From NCBI GenBank assembly GCA_964036045.1, contig OZ038381.1, positions 137,732,306 to 137,796,305 of the forward strand: 64,000 nt of DNA, in the 5' to 3' direction. Source of the DNA: Eutreptiella sp. 'Long Island Sound 2002'. Taxonomy: Eukaryota > Euglenozoa > Euglenophyceae > Eutreptiales > Eutreptiaceae. Under the pieces are notes generated by a model, which had not been told where the DNA came from, did not search any database, and was given only the letters and a program-made list of their open reading frames with translations. Position 1 is the first letter of the stretch. Every line of letters starts with the position of its first letter. Of this stretch, positions 9,870 to 21,143 are shown piece after piece. The translations under genes and the position numbers were made by a program.

Positions 9870-12225
9870 TGAAGCCGGTTCGGACCCCCGTGGCCATCTT
9901 GGGGGCACTTGGGGTGTGTATCTATGTGCCGGCAAGCCGCCATTGGCTGATATCATACTCTCCCATCCACCTGACCTGAACTGATGTGATAGTGTGATAG
10001 GTTTGGCCATTCCGGCTATGAGCGGCAATATTCAGAACCGAGGCACCGCCAGCGGAGATTTATATATCGGAATATCAGGAATCAACGGGGTTTTATTATC
10101 ATGATGTTTCCGTAATTTTTCAGCCTTTCGTTCTGATGGTCAATGTTTCGGCGACTGTCAGTTGGCTCGCGATTTTGCGTTAACCGATTGGTTAACTGTT
10201 ATTTCCAGATATTTTGGCGGATATTCCGTTGAAGGGTCAGATTTCATCAGCAAAGGGTTCGTTGCTTCCGCAATTCTCTAAATAAGCACTCGAAATGTTA
10301 ATCTGAATTTTTCGCGATGTCGAAATCCGATTTTCGACTTCGACATCGCCGCACTTGATTTGGACTTCTTCGAGTGGTCGTACTCCTTTCCCTATGCCCG
10401 AATCAGGTTTCCCTTATACTTGCCACCCATTTGACTTGGAGATATAAGGGAAACAAAAGTGAATCGTGGGACCACTTTGAATAACCATATCTACGCGCGA
10501 GTGTGAGGAAAGAGAATAAGAAAGGTTGGGTTGCAAACGCCTTGGTCTCAACTTAATTTAGGAAGCATCTAACGCCTTTGGTGCGCACACATGCCCGGTG
10601 TAGCAAGGGAAAAGGGTCAAGATGGTATAAAGTGATATATAACTCTTGGATCGTGCAACCGAATATTTTAATGCGACTTTCGAGTGCACCGCATGAGTGT
10701 TGGGGTTGCATAGCAACTTTCCTTGGGTTCCTACGCATTTTTAACGTGAAGTTATGTCTATGGAGGGACATGGCATATCATGGTGGGAGCCACTTTTGAG
10801 GGTATGTTTTGTATGCATGGTATATGTCTTGATATGCTCACGCCCATGTTATATATCTTCGTGTGGCCGAAAAGATGGGGAGCCATACGTGACAAGGGTT
10901 TTGCCCATGTCTCAATTGTGGAATTCAAAGCGCTAGACCAAGTCTACCGCATATGTATTGCTCATGGTATGTTTGGCAAAGAGAGCCATGAGTGCACTCC
11001 CATTTTCATGGGGCATGTAGATATAGGTGGCGAAGGTATCTCCATGCGCCTGATTGGGGATCCAAGTGGGGGAATTGTTCGTGAATGGTTCCAATCATTT
11101 GTGTATTGAATCATGAGCGAATATCATGGGTGAGCATAGAGATATACTATCATGACAACTTTGTATTTGGTCATATTTTCATGTTTTTGACCTCAATTTT
11201 TGCTCATTTTTGCATTTTGTGTACTTACCTGGTCGGCAAACAGCAAGAAGCCTATGGGGAGTCGAACCATGGTATGTTGTTCATATGTTGGCATATGCTT
11301 TGGAGTTGAACACCACCATATGCCGGATTGCGTACTCCATTTGGCTTGGCGCACGAAGGATTACAAGAATTGGTCTCAAGATCATGGGCTGACTTGGGCA
11401 GTGCGTAGCGCCCATATCCGAAGGGGTTTCGAGGGTAAGGTGGGGATGTACATGGGCATTGGCCTTTGATCTATATCCTCCATGAATACTAGACTTCGAT
11501 TCCATGCATGCTTTGAGCCTTTGGCTAAGTGGTAACTTCAATTTTGAGCATATATGTGATATATGGCCAATATGGTGTGAATGGGCAGTTTTTTGGCATG
11601 TTATGAGTTCAAACTCATAGGTCATTTCTTTAAGCCCATTCGACTCCAAGTCCAACCAAGGTTATGTTAGGGTAGGGCATGGTCCTGAGTGCCACTCTAG
11701 GCCATGACACGCCACCTCCCCTATTGGGCTAGGATTTAGAGGCTTTGGAGTGAACACATTTTTGGGGTTTATGTAGTGACTTGTGACACATGGCATTCAG
11801 CCATCTCATTTGACCTGGTTTAGGGCAACATGTTTGTGAGTCAAGGGAAGGTCTTGAGTCCAGGGAATGAGGGGTTTATGGTTGTGAAGGCGTATGTTTA
11901 CCTCTTTCCCCAACTTTGCTTTATTTGTGTTCATATGCCAATTTCAGGGCTTTCTTCCTTGGTGCAATTCTTGTACATGCCCGCCATCGTGAGACCATCG
12001 ATGTGCTGAACGAAAGCCCGCAGCCTGATTTGGATTGTGAATTGGGTTATTGCTGTACTTGTGGGATCTGGTTGCCATTCAGGGTTGAAGGAGGATTTTA
12101 TTTTCTATATTTTTGGATTTGGACCCTGGAAATTGAGGAATGCAATCGTTGATCCGGAGTAAATCAGCAGGGGTTACAGGCGGAAGGGGCACAGCGGGGG
12201 CCGGTCCTGGTAGGGACCTTCTTTA
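9870..12225 (+). repeat. E1 3' LTR
   Basis: This 2356-bp LTR begins TGAAGCCGGTTCGG after the polypurine tract and ends CTTTA at 12225. It contains a TATA-like stretch (GATATATAAC near 10632) that could be its core promoter, and the gag ATG near 12140. In this copy that frame meets a TAA created at the LTR/flank junction. Confidence 0.92.
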
Positions 12226-13084
12226 ATGCAAAACAACATGCTTCACCACATTTTGCACACCGACTCCAAACTTTTTCTTCCTACTTGATGCTGCCCCAAA
12301 GGGTGGTGCTATGGGCAAGCATCTATTGTCTTCTTCCAACTCCCGTTCTGCATGAAATGGAGGGCAGCAGCACACTCCATCCTCACCTTCCCCTTGCTGT
12401 TTGCCTTGTCAGTATGTAATGAGAAGCTGGGATCTCATTTTCTTGTAGAGTTGTAAGAAAACAACAGCCCCGTGGAACAAAACACTTGTCACAAACTGGT
12501 ATCTCCGAGTAGTCCGAATAGTGCAATTAATGGCTAGCTTGACAATGAACAATTTTTTTATATAAGGATGAGAGCTGCATTTATCAAAAAGGTTGTGTTG
12601 CACAATAGTGGCTTACAAATGCGTATCTTCGAAAGATTGGTATATGTTGTTTGCAAAATCTGGGTGACAACGGGTGGTATTATAAAATCAATGTAAACAG
12701 TTCAGGCATGGAATAATGTGATGCAATGTGAGTAAGTCAAATCGTGAATAGACACAGGGCAGTATGATATAATGAGATAGTTGAACTCTAATATTTTGGT
12801 CTGGTGCAATGCATGATGGCATCATGCTGGTCTGGAATTGTAGAAAGAATAAGAATGATGTGTAGGTGTATAGCGATGTCTTGGTGTGGGCAAAATTCAT
12901 GCACAAATATCAAGGAACGTAATGGATAAGGTGGTAAACAAGTGACCATGGTTGTCACACAATAGTCGAAAAACAAAACAAACCGGGGTTCAAAGTGCTT
13001 TTGAACAAACAGTTCCAGTATACACTTGAATCATACAATGAAAGCCGATTTGCTTAAGGTTGCCCGGAACTTGCCCAAACTAGA
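12226..13084. other. Unassigned flank of E1
   Basis: AT-rich DNA with no recognised gene. A short reverse-strand stretch near 12290-12420 reads as possible protein remnant but carries stops. The right flank of E1 starts ATGCAAAACAAC. Confidence 0.4.
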
Positions 13085-13990
13085 GTGAGTCATATAAACG
13101 CGGTCTGCGTGCATAGAGTTATGCGGATGGTTATGACTGACCCACGTTCGTGCTAGCATTTCTTAGTTCACATTTAGTTTATCGATGGATGGCAGTTTTT
13201 ATTGTTTGTATTCTTTGGAAAGTAGGTATAGCATTGCTGTTGAAGCATTCTGTTCTCACAAAATGGCATGTGCACTTCACTAATTTGCATGATTTAGCTG
13301 TGAACTAATGTTGTCTACAATTGACCAGAGCTGGGTATATAAAGGTGTTCTTTGTGGGGTATGGGGAAGGCTAGCATTTGTTAGTTCGAATTCGGATGGT
13401 AGTGTTTAATGTCTTGCACCACAGTTGTTTGTGTTCGTTAAAGAACCTTTGGTAATCTTTCGATGGTTGGTAGTGTTCTTTTAAGATTTGATGCGGCCAT
13501 TAGTATGTTGTAACCAACATTGAAGCAGCCTATGTTGTAGACAGCACAATTTGGATGCCACTATTAGGATGCCATTATTAGCGGAATATCTTGGAGAGTA
13601 GATGTAGCATTGCCGTGAATCATTCTGTTCTCACAAAATGGCATGTGCACTTTACTAATTTGCATAATTTAGCTCTGAACTAATCTTGTGTACAATTAAC
13701 CAGAGCTGGTTATATAAAGGTGATCCGTGTGCACAGAGGTATGCGGAAGGTGACGTAGAGCATAAGTTTGCGCTAGCATTTGTTAGTTCTAATTTGGATG
13801 GTAGTGTTTAATGTCCCACACTACAGTTGTTTGTGTTCGTTAAACTACCTTTGGTAATCTGTCGCTGGTCAGTAGTGTGCTCCAAAGATGTGATGCGGCC
13901 ATTGGTATTTTGTAACAGACATTGAAGCAGCCTATGTTGTAGGCAGCACAAATTGGATGCCACTATTAGGATGCCACTATTAGACGAACG
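13085..13990. repeat. Tandem duplication, period about 375 bp, about 2.4 copies
   Basis: The string CATTCTGTTCTCACAAAATG occurs at 13246 and again at 13621, and long flanking stretches match in the same order. Each copy contains CCAGAGCTGG (or similar) followed by TATATAAAGG, then TTTGTTAGTTC and a G/T-rich tract. A partial third copy precedes them from about 13085. No coding capacity is seen. Confidence 0.75.
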
Positions 13991-15107
13991 TCTTGGATTG
14001 GCAAATGAGAGATCTGTAGGTGCAAGCATTTCCCTTGAGACTGTGAATGGTTGCTCCAGGTTTGATTCTTGGCTAGACATAGTAGCCGGTATGATGAAGA
14101 AGCGCTGTTGAATACCATCAAGATATTTTGACTGTTTGGGCATAGATGCTTATATTTCTGAAACCTTTGTTACTCGATGATGCAGCGTGGATGGTGGCAG
14201 GTGTTATAGGTTATCATACAATGGCTCTGGGTGTTTGTAGATAAATTGGCAATGGTATTCAACAGATAGTGATAAAACTAAAGTGATGTAGTTTTTCTAA
14301 ATTCTAGTGCCCCGTACCTTTACTTGTTTTGTGGGAATTTGCGAGCCTGCTGCAGCACAATTAAGGAATTCCCTTCATTATTATGGCCCAGTTCTGCGAC
14401 GATTTGTCACCGCGCGCTGCGGCTTTCCGCTGAGATTTGGGTTCTTGCGGAAAGACTCTTTGAAGTTTTTCAGGGAGGTATGAATGAGTTTTTTGCAACA
14501 ATCCAAATGAGTTTTCACGTTTTTTAACCCCGAATCGTCAAACGTCCGGCGTTCCAACATGTTGCTGTATGAATCCTAATTCACCTTGGTGCGTAGGCAC
14601 ACCCAAACAACCTAGGTTAGGTGGCAAGGATATGGGCCTGAGGACGACACTTGGGAGCCCCGTGTATCGTTGCCTCAGCATTTGACCAATCAGTTTAAAC
14701 ATGCCTAAGATTTCAAGACACACGCGGTTATGGGTAATGGGTTCCAAACCAATGCTTTTTGCTTTCGTCGTGTGTGCTTTGCCGCATGCCCCGTTCGTAG
14801 TATTCATAGGAGGGAAACATAGAAGCCATGGGACACGGCGCCAAAGGCGCCAGAAATGTTTTTTCCTATTAGGGCATAGTAAGGCGATCGAGGCAAAAAC
14901 GATTTAGCAGATAAATTGCCTCAAAATATCCGCTAACCCGCGGTGCAATGGAATAATTTCTAATTTTTTTTCCGCTAATCAGCGGGTAGGCCGTGGAAAT
15001 GAATAATTAGCAGGTCTTACAAGCTACGAGGAGTAACGAGCCCAAGAGCATGTCCCCAACCCAACATTTGGAGTTCTTGGATGTCACCGTAGATTTTTGC
15101 AAAGGCG
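13991..15107. other. Unassigned intergenic DNA
   Basis: No convincing gene is seen. Short ORFs around 14324-14527 and 14538-14807 have no recognisable motif. Around 14930-15000 there are several CCGCTAA/TTAGCGG inverted words. Confidence 0.35.
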
Positions 15108-15362
15108 TTGTGTCCATTGCCGACAAAAAGCGAAAATCATACCGCCGAGAGCTTGGCAAGTTGCTTGGGCATCGACGGATGTACGCGCCGCATTGCTGGT
15201 GATGTGTCTGAATCGGACACCCAATTAGGAGCTATAGATTTGGATGCGCGCAAGAGCGCGCATCTTTTTGCGTCACGCCATGTGCACAGAATCATCAAAG
15301 AGCTAGAAGCCGGATGTTTGGTGCAACGCTTGTTCGCAAAGCCCTTTCATTGTAATCGCTAA
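15108..15362 (+). CDS. Small unrecognised ORF
   Basis: The frame has 84 codons. Its composition (balanced Cys, Arg, His, Asp) is more protein-like than its neighbours, and the C-terminal half could be helical. I do not recognise a family. It may be one exon or chance; the palindrome island at 15395 begins just after it. The first codon is not an ATG in good context. Confidence 0.25.
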   Translation: MCPLPTKSENHTAESLASCLGIDGCTRRIAGDVSESDTQLGAIDLDARKSAHLFASRHVHRIIKELEAGCLVQRLFAKPFHCNR

Positions 15363-15394
15363 GATCTGCCCCATTTTGTTCGCATGTATGCGTA

Positions 15395-15570
15395 CGCGTT
15401 ATCGTACACACTGATTTTGTACCGCGCACGAACCAGCCAACCAGCGCGTACACGTTGCGATCTGAGTACGTACGCGCTGGTATTTTGGCGCGTACGCGTT
15501 GGTATTTTAGCGCGCACGCACTCAGATTGCAACGCGTACGCGCTGTCTGTGGTACCCGTACGCTGTCTGC
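15395..15570. repeat. ACGCGTACGCG palindrome island 1
   Basis: CGTACGCG or GCGTACG words recur about every 15-35 bases, separated by short TTGGTATTTTGG-like spacers. The word is self-complementary. Similar islands occur near 22195-22470, 44400-44650 and 60490-60725. Confidence 0.8.
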
Positions 15571-15669
15571 AGTACTGGCGGTTGAATTGCGTTCCTTTCG
15601 ACGTGACAAAGAAAATCTTTTTCTTTGCTACATGTGTGTCTTCCTTTTCTTAGTGCTTTTTTGCACCAT

Positions 15670-16358
15670 ATGGTCGGAAGGAAAAAACCGGCAAAGATAA
15701 AGGTGGCACGGAAAGGCGCCATGCCTGCCGCCGAAGCCGGGGCCATTGCAAAGAAGGCGCCGAGGACAAGTGAGGGTCGAGCGGTGGTGGTGCCTTCGGA
15801 GGAAGAGGAGGAGGAGGAGGAGGAGGAGGATGTTGAGGTCGTGGCCGAATGTAATAGGCCTGCCGAGATTGTGAAGCGGGCATTGGAGGTTGGGGAGTTG
15901 GACACGGATAAAGCGGTGGACCGTTGGTTTACGGACACTCGTGAGGCAGCAGATCTTGCACACGGTGTTCATGGTGTTGTTGTTGTTCGTTTAACATTGG
16001 GTGTCGAAGACCTTAAGGGTCTTCCGGAATTGCCAAGTTCATGGCAAGATTATCATTATGGCATTATTATTATTATAATGTTTTGCTTTTGGATGTGAAT
16101 GCGCAAGCACAAGGTGTTCTTGCTGTTGTTGATAGTCGTTCCGTTCTTGCCTGGCCCAATGCCGATGCAATGCCCCACACCATTCTCCCTGCTGCTTTGT
16201 TTGAGTTCGTGGGTGAGCGTTTCCTCACGGTTTCCATTAGTTTGAGTGTTGTTGAGCGTGACGCACTTTTCACAACTATGAATGGGTGCTTGCGTAAGGG
16301 TAAGGTTGCGAAGACCCTTAAGCAAAAGTATGCCGTGCTCAACGATGGTGGGCAATAG
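15670..16358 (+). pseudogene. Basic/acidic protein gene with a frameshift in an ATT repeat
   Basis: The ATG at 15670 opens a frame with a Lys/Arg-rich N-terminus (MVGRKKPAKIKV) and an 11-residue Glu run near codon 47, then a globular stretch (RALEVGELDTDKAVDRWF). At about 16060-16080 an ATTATTATTATAAT microsatellite shifts the frame. The second frame continues with protein-like sequence (LAVVDSRSVLAWP) to a TAG at 16356-16358. The family is unknown. It may be the N-terminal part of the dioxygenase-like gene at 17699, separated from it by the microsatellite block. Confidence 0.45.
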
Positions 16359-16365
16359 GCAGGGG

Positions 16366-17266
16366 GGGGGAGGGGGGGTACTTTTCAGGTCTGTGTTGGG
16401 CCTGTGTTAACACAACACATGAGGGGGTGGGGGGGTACTTTTCACTGCCTGTGTTGGGGCCGTGTTAACACGTCCAATAGGTGGTGTGTTGTGGTACGTG
16501 TTGTTGTGTTGTGTTGTGTTGTGTTGTGTTGTTTTCCTTTTGTGTTGTGTTCTGTTATGTTGTGTTATGTTGTGTTGTGTTGTGTTTAGTCATTCCTTGT
16601 TTTGTTTTGGGTTTTCTTCTTGTGTCATTTTGTGCCGTTTCTTCTTTTTTATTTTGTTGTGTTGTGCTGCTGTCTTGTGTTGTGTTGTGTTGTGTTCTGT
16701 TGTGTTGTGTTGTGTTGTGTTGTGTTGTGTTGTGTTGTGTTGTGTTGTGTTGTGTTGTGTTGTGTTGTGTTGTGTTGTGTTGTGTTGTGTTGTGTTGTGT
16801 TGTGTTGTGTTGTGTTGTGCTGTGCTGTGTTGTGTTGTGTTGTGTTGTGTTGTGTTGTGTTGTGTTGTGTTGTGTTGTGTTGTGTTGTGTTGTGTTGTGT
16901 TGTGTTGTGTTGTGTTGTGTTGTGTTGTGTTGTGTTGTGTTGTGTTGTGTTCGGTTGGGTTTGGTTGGGTTGCGTTGGGTTGGTTCGGTTGGGCAACACA
17001 ACACAACACAGCAAAACACAACACAACACAACACAACACAACACGACACAACACATCACAACACAACACGACACGACACAGCACAACACAACACAACACA
17101 ACACAACACAACACAAAATCCTCGGCTTCTTGTGTTGCCATGGGGTGGACAAAGGGGGGCGGGTGCTTTTCAGGTCTGTGTTGGGCCTGTGTTAACACAA
17201 CACAGGAGGGGGTGGGGGGGTACTTTCTACCTCTGTGTTCGCCGGCCGTGTTAACACGTCTAATGT
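16366..17266. repeat. Long TTGTG / CACAA inverted microsatellite between direct repeats
   Basis: A (TTGTG)n pentanucleotide array runs from about 16498 to 16975, with its purest part at 16681-16948. It is followed after about 20 bp by its complement (CACAA)n at 16994-17115. The whole is flanked by imperfect direct repeats at 16381-16480 and 17166-17266, each containing CTTTTCAGGTCTGTGTTGGG and two GTGTTAACAC palindromes. Long ORFs across it in several frames (Cys/Val/Leu or Thr/Gln/His repeats) are artefacts of a period of five. Confidence 0.95.
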
Positions 17267-17359
17267 CCGGTACCCTTTTCCCCAATCCCGTTAACAGTAC
17301 CGTGCAGGAGGTTTGTCGCACGGACTCCGTTGTGGGGTACATGGGTTGTACATCGGATG

Positions 17360-17686
17360 AATGGAATGAGCATGGCCCCATTCAATGCGTGCCCGCACCC
17401 CTCTCCGTGCAATACCACCCCGATTGCTCGACGCCATATGTGTATGCGACCGCAGCTGAAGTTTTTTCAAATCGGTTACGGTGCACCCACACCATTTCTT
17501 TGTGATATGCCGTTCCCTGCAAATCGGTTGCTTCCCGCCCCACCCGTTGAAAATGTGCATGGGTTTGCACATGCCGGTTACTTCATTCAACGGAATTCGT
17601 TTGATGCCGATATTGGCCAAGCGATCTTAAAAATTGACATTGCCCCCCGGGATTGGGAGGTTATCACGTTGGAAGATGACACTTAG
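17360..17686 (+). pseudogene. Unrecognised ORF upstream of the dioxygenase-like gene
   Basis: The frame opens upstream; the ATG at about 17360 is the first in reasonable context, and it ends at a TAG just before the next ORF. The sequence is protein-like (FHPANR-type aromatic/Pro-rich segments, GHAGYFIQRNSFDADIG-like character) with no motif I can name. Gene spacing of 12 bp to the next ATG suggests these are pieces of one broken gene or adjacent exons. Confidence 0.35.
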
Positions 17687-17698
17687 GCAAGTGCCAAC

Positions 17699-18345
17699 AT
17701 GGTTCGTAAGCAAACAAAACGGTCGTCTAAATGGTGGCCCGAGGATTTGCGCACGCAAGTGTTGGGTGTGGTGACGCGCATTGCTGGTGTTGATTGGAGT
17801 GCGTTGAAAGCAGTGGATGTGAAATTGCTGCATTGTACCCCATGCGACCCATGGGATGGGTATCAGCTGGTCCAGGCGGATCACAACCTTATGGGTCCGC
17901 CTTGGATGAAGGATTGCATCCAAGTGTTTATTCCCTTGGACAATGTTCGTCCCGAGAGTGCTTTGCAAGTCCATGTGGGTTCACATCAGGTTGGGCAACA
18001 TGAGTCCAATCGTTGGGTTGTGTGTTCCATGGAATTGGGTGACATCCTTCTTTTAAAAGGTTGCACCTTTCATCGCGGGGCGGGCGGTGGGGAAAAGGCC
18101 GCTACACTTTGTTCATCCCGTTTGTCCCTTTGGAGCATGCTGCCACCATGTCAAAGGTGCACTTGGCTCGCCAATTGTATGCTCTTCCTCCTATGGTTAA
18201 ATTTCTGAAAGATGCCAAAGGTGCTCCTATTCCTTGGGAATCTTTTACCCATTTTTGGGCTCCGTTGCTTGTTCGGCAACGGGAAGCTGTCCCTTATTGT
18301 GGGGATGTTGTGATTTTGGGCCATGGTGTGCAAGGTGCAGCTTTC
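17699..18345 (+). pseudogene. Phytanoyl-CoA dioxygenase-like (2OG-Fe(II)) protein, broken
   Basis: The ATG at 17699 (context CCAACATGG) opens about 130 clean codons. The pattern VFIPLDN..., then LQVHVGSHQVG, then GDILLLKGCTFHRG fits the double-stranded beta-helix of PhyH-type 2-oxoglutarate/iron dioxygenases, where the distal His and a following Arg (GRYTLFIPF) bind iron and 2OG. The position of the proximal H-X-D motif reads Gln-Ala-Asp, so the first iron ligand appears lost. A frameshift in GGGGAAAA near 18090 moves the tail to another frame, which runs on to about 18345. A paralogue lies at 24147-25651 with the His intact. The substrate is unknown. Confidence 0.5.
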
Positions 18346-19221
18346 TTTTTCAACTCCCACCCCTCCAGGCCCCGAGGACTGTCTGCGGAAGCTTGTCCCG
18401 CTCGGCAGTGCCCTGTCGCCTCTGAGATGGCGTGGCAAGCTCAGGCGATCCTGGGTGGAAAGGGTGTACAAACACAAGCCACGGCCGCCGTGGCCGCCCT
18501 CCCCCCCCCCCACTCTGCGCGATGCACCCTTACAGGCGCTGCAGCCAGAGGTCTCCCGCTCTCTCATGCTCAACAGCCAGCGATCTGGCGAAGCCCGCAC
18601 TCTCCCCCAGGCTCGGCAGCTAGCGGTCTGGCGGAGCCCTCACTCACCCTAGGCCGGGCAGCCAGCGATCTGGCGGGGCCCTCACTCACCCCCCTGAACC
18701 AAGGGACTACTGACGTTTTATTATTTGGGTGCTAGTATCACCTACCTGGCTACCTGCACAATGGTGTGTATTGCATAGCCAGTACTGTATCCCCGTGTCC
18801 CCTCCCCTCCCACTGTCTGCTGCACGTCTGCAGCTGCGTCACTTCATGTGTCAAAGGGAGCGGGAACCCTAAAGGTGCCCCGCACAGGTGGTCCTTCCCT
18901 CTGCCCCCTGCCCCCTGCCCCTGCCCCTCACACACCTCCCTTCCTTGGCAGCGCCAGTGGGCCGTCCCACGGCTGCCCTCCTACCCTCCAGCAACCCCCT
19001 GGAGCGCCAGTGGGCGATCCCACAGCTGCGCTCCACCTTCCCCCCTCTCCTGCGGCGCCTGTGGGCGATCCCACAGTTGCAATCCACCCCCCCCCCCATT
19101 CCCAAGCAGCGCCTGTGGGCGATCCCACAGCTGCACTCCCTCCCCCTCTCTTCCCCTGCAGCGCCGGTGGGCGATCCCACGGCTGCGCTCCCCCCCCCCC
19201 CACAACCGGCCCCATTACACC

Positions 19222-19292
19222 GCCGGCCGAGTGGTCGAGCGGTCAACCCCATGAGCTGCTGGGTGGCAGTCGCGGGTTCGAATCCCTTCCTT
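19222..19292 (+). repeat. tRNA-derived (SINE-like) module, copy 1
   Basis: GGCCGAGTGGTCGAGCGG resembles the D-arm/A box of a Ser- or Leu-type tRNA, and GGTTCGAATCC 50 bases later is a perfect B box. A D-stem forms (GGCC/GGTC), but the T-stem has mismatches and no acceptor stem closes, so this is tRNA-derived rather than a working tRNA gene. It could still act as an internal RNA polymerase III promoter. Confidence 0.65.
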
Positions 19293-20172
19293 CCCCTCGT
19301 GCCCCTGACACAGGTAATACAGTATACGTAGCTGTACTACACGTAACTGTATTTTGCCTGCTAGTATTACCTACCTGCCTACAAGTGCAATAGTGTATAT
19401 AGTATTGCCAGTACTGTATCTCCGTGACCCCTCCCCTCCTACCCCCGCTGCACATCTGCAGGTACTTCCACTCGCAGAACCAGGGGAGCGGGAGCCCCGA
19501 CGGTGCCCCGCAAGGGTGGACATCCCTCCCCCCTGCCCCTGCCCCTGCCCCTACCCCCAGGCTCGGCACCTAGCAGTCTGGCGGAGCCCTCACTCACCCC
19601 GCGCTAGCCAGCCAGCGATCTGGCTGGGCCCTCACTCACCCCCCTGAACCAAGGGACTACTGACCCTTTATTATTTGCCTGCTAGTATTACCTACCTGTC
19701 TACCTGCACAATGGTATGTATTGCATAGCCAGTACTGTATCCCCGTGACCCCTCCCCTCTCACCGTCTGCTGCATGTCTGCAGGTGCGTCACCTCACGTG
19801 ACAAGAGGAGCGGGAACCCTAAAGGTGACTCGCGCAGGTTGTCCTCCCCCCTGCCCCCTGCCCCCCTGCCCCTGCCCCTCACACACCTCCTTTCTTTGGC
19901 AGCGCCAGTGGGCCGTCCCACGGCTGCCCTCCTACCCTCCACCCTCCCCCGGGTGTGCCAGTGGGCGATCCCACGTCTGCGCTCCACCTTCCGCCCTCTC
20001 CTGAGGCGCCTGTGGGCGATCCCACGGCTGCAATCCACCCCTCCCCTTCCCAAGCAGCGCCTGTGGGCGATCCCACGGCTGCACTCCATGCCACTCTCTC
20101 CCCCTGCAGCGCCGGTGGGTGATCCCACGGCTGCACTCCCTCCCTCGCCCCCACAACCCGCCCCATTACACC

Positions 20173-20243
20173 GCCGGCCGAGTGGTCGAGCGGTCAACCC
20201 CATGAGCTGCTGAGTGGCAGTCGCGGGTTCGAATCCCTTCCTT
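20173..20243 (+). repeat. tRNA-derived module, copy 2
   Basis: Nearly identical to the copy at 19222 and placed 951 bp downstream at the same position of the tandem unit. The A and B boxes are both intact. The T-stem defect is the same, so the copies descend from one already degenerate module. Confidence 0.65.
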
Positions 20244-21072
20244 CCCCTGGTGCCCCCAACACAGGTAATACAGTATAGGTAGCTGTACTACACGTAACTG
20301 TATTTTGCCTGCTAGTATTACCTACCTACTAACCAGTGCATTAGTGTATATAGTATTGCCAGTGCTGTATCTCCGTGACCCCTCCTCTCCTACCCCCGCT
20401 GCACATCTGCAGGTACTTCCACTCACGGAACCAGGGGAGCGGGAGCCCCGACGGTGCCCCGCACAGGTGGACCTCCCTCCCCCCTGCCCCTGCCCCTGCC
20501 CCTACCCCCAGGCTCGGCAGCTAGCAGTCTGGCGGAGCCCTCACTCAGCCCGGGCTAGGCAGCCAGCGATCTGGCGGGGCCCTCACTCGCCCCCCTGAAC
20601 CAAGGGACTGCTGACGTTTTATTTTTGCCTGCTAGTATTACCTACCTGTATACCTACACAATGGTGTGTATTGCATAGCCAGTACTGTATCCCTGTGTCC
20701 CCTCCCCTCCCAGCGTCTGCTGCACGTCTGCAGGTGCGTCACTTCATGTGTCAAAGGGAGCGGGAACCCCTAAAGGTGCCCCGCACAGGTGGTCCTCCCC
20801 CCTGCCCTGTGCCCCCTCCCCCTGCCCCTCACACACCTCCCATCCTTGGCAGCGCCAGTGGGCCGTCCCACGGCTGCCCTCCTACCCTCCACCCTCCCCC
20901 GGGAGCGCCAGTGGGCGATCCCACGGCTGCGCTCCACCTTCCCCCCTCTCCTGCGGCGCCTGTGGGCGATCCCACGGCTGCACTCCTTCCCCTTCTCTCC
21001 CCCTGCAGCGCCGGTGGGCGATCCCACGGCTGCAATCCCCCCCTTCCCCCCCCCAACCTGCCCCATTACACC

Positions 21073-21143
21073 GCCGGCCGAGTGGTCGAGCGGTCAACCC
21101 CATGAGCTGCTGAGTGGCAGTTGCGGGTTCGAATCCCTTCCTT
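21073..21143 (+). repeat. tRNA-derived module, copy 3
   Basis: Third copy, 900 bp after the second; one base differs before the B box (GTTGCGGG instead of GTCGCGGG). Boxes are intact and the acceptor stem is absent. Confidence 0.65.

Larger units (their letters stand above)
1..12225 (+). mobile_element. E1: Ty3/gypsy chromovirus LTR retrotransposon, 5' end outside the window
   Basis: Positions 1-1400 repeat at 10826-12225 at a constant offset of 10825 with about 14 differences by eye (about 1%). These are the 5' and 3' LTRs. By the 3' copy, about 954 bp of the 5' LTR lie before the window. Between them are a primer binding site, gag, a TAG, protease-RT-RNase H-integrase-chromodomain, and a polypurine tract. 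The domain order is Ty3/gypsy and the chromodomain places it among chromoviruses. The copy is defective: a 19-bp deletion near 5714 breaks pol. The target duplication cannot be checked because the left flank is missing; the right flank begins ATGC. Confidence 0.95.

Noticed and set aside
12226-12230. Target duplication for E1
   Set aside because: The left flank of E1 is outside the window, so no duplication can be verified.
16462-17505. Long ORFs of Cys/Val/Leu or Thr/Gln/His repeats on both strands
   Set aside because: A pentanucleotide repeat without stops is open in every frame; they are artefacts of the TTGTG/CACAA arrays.
19222-21143. Three functional tRNA genes
   Set aside because: A and B boxes are good but the acceptor stem does not close and the T-stem is mismatched in all copies.
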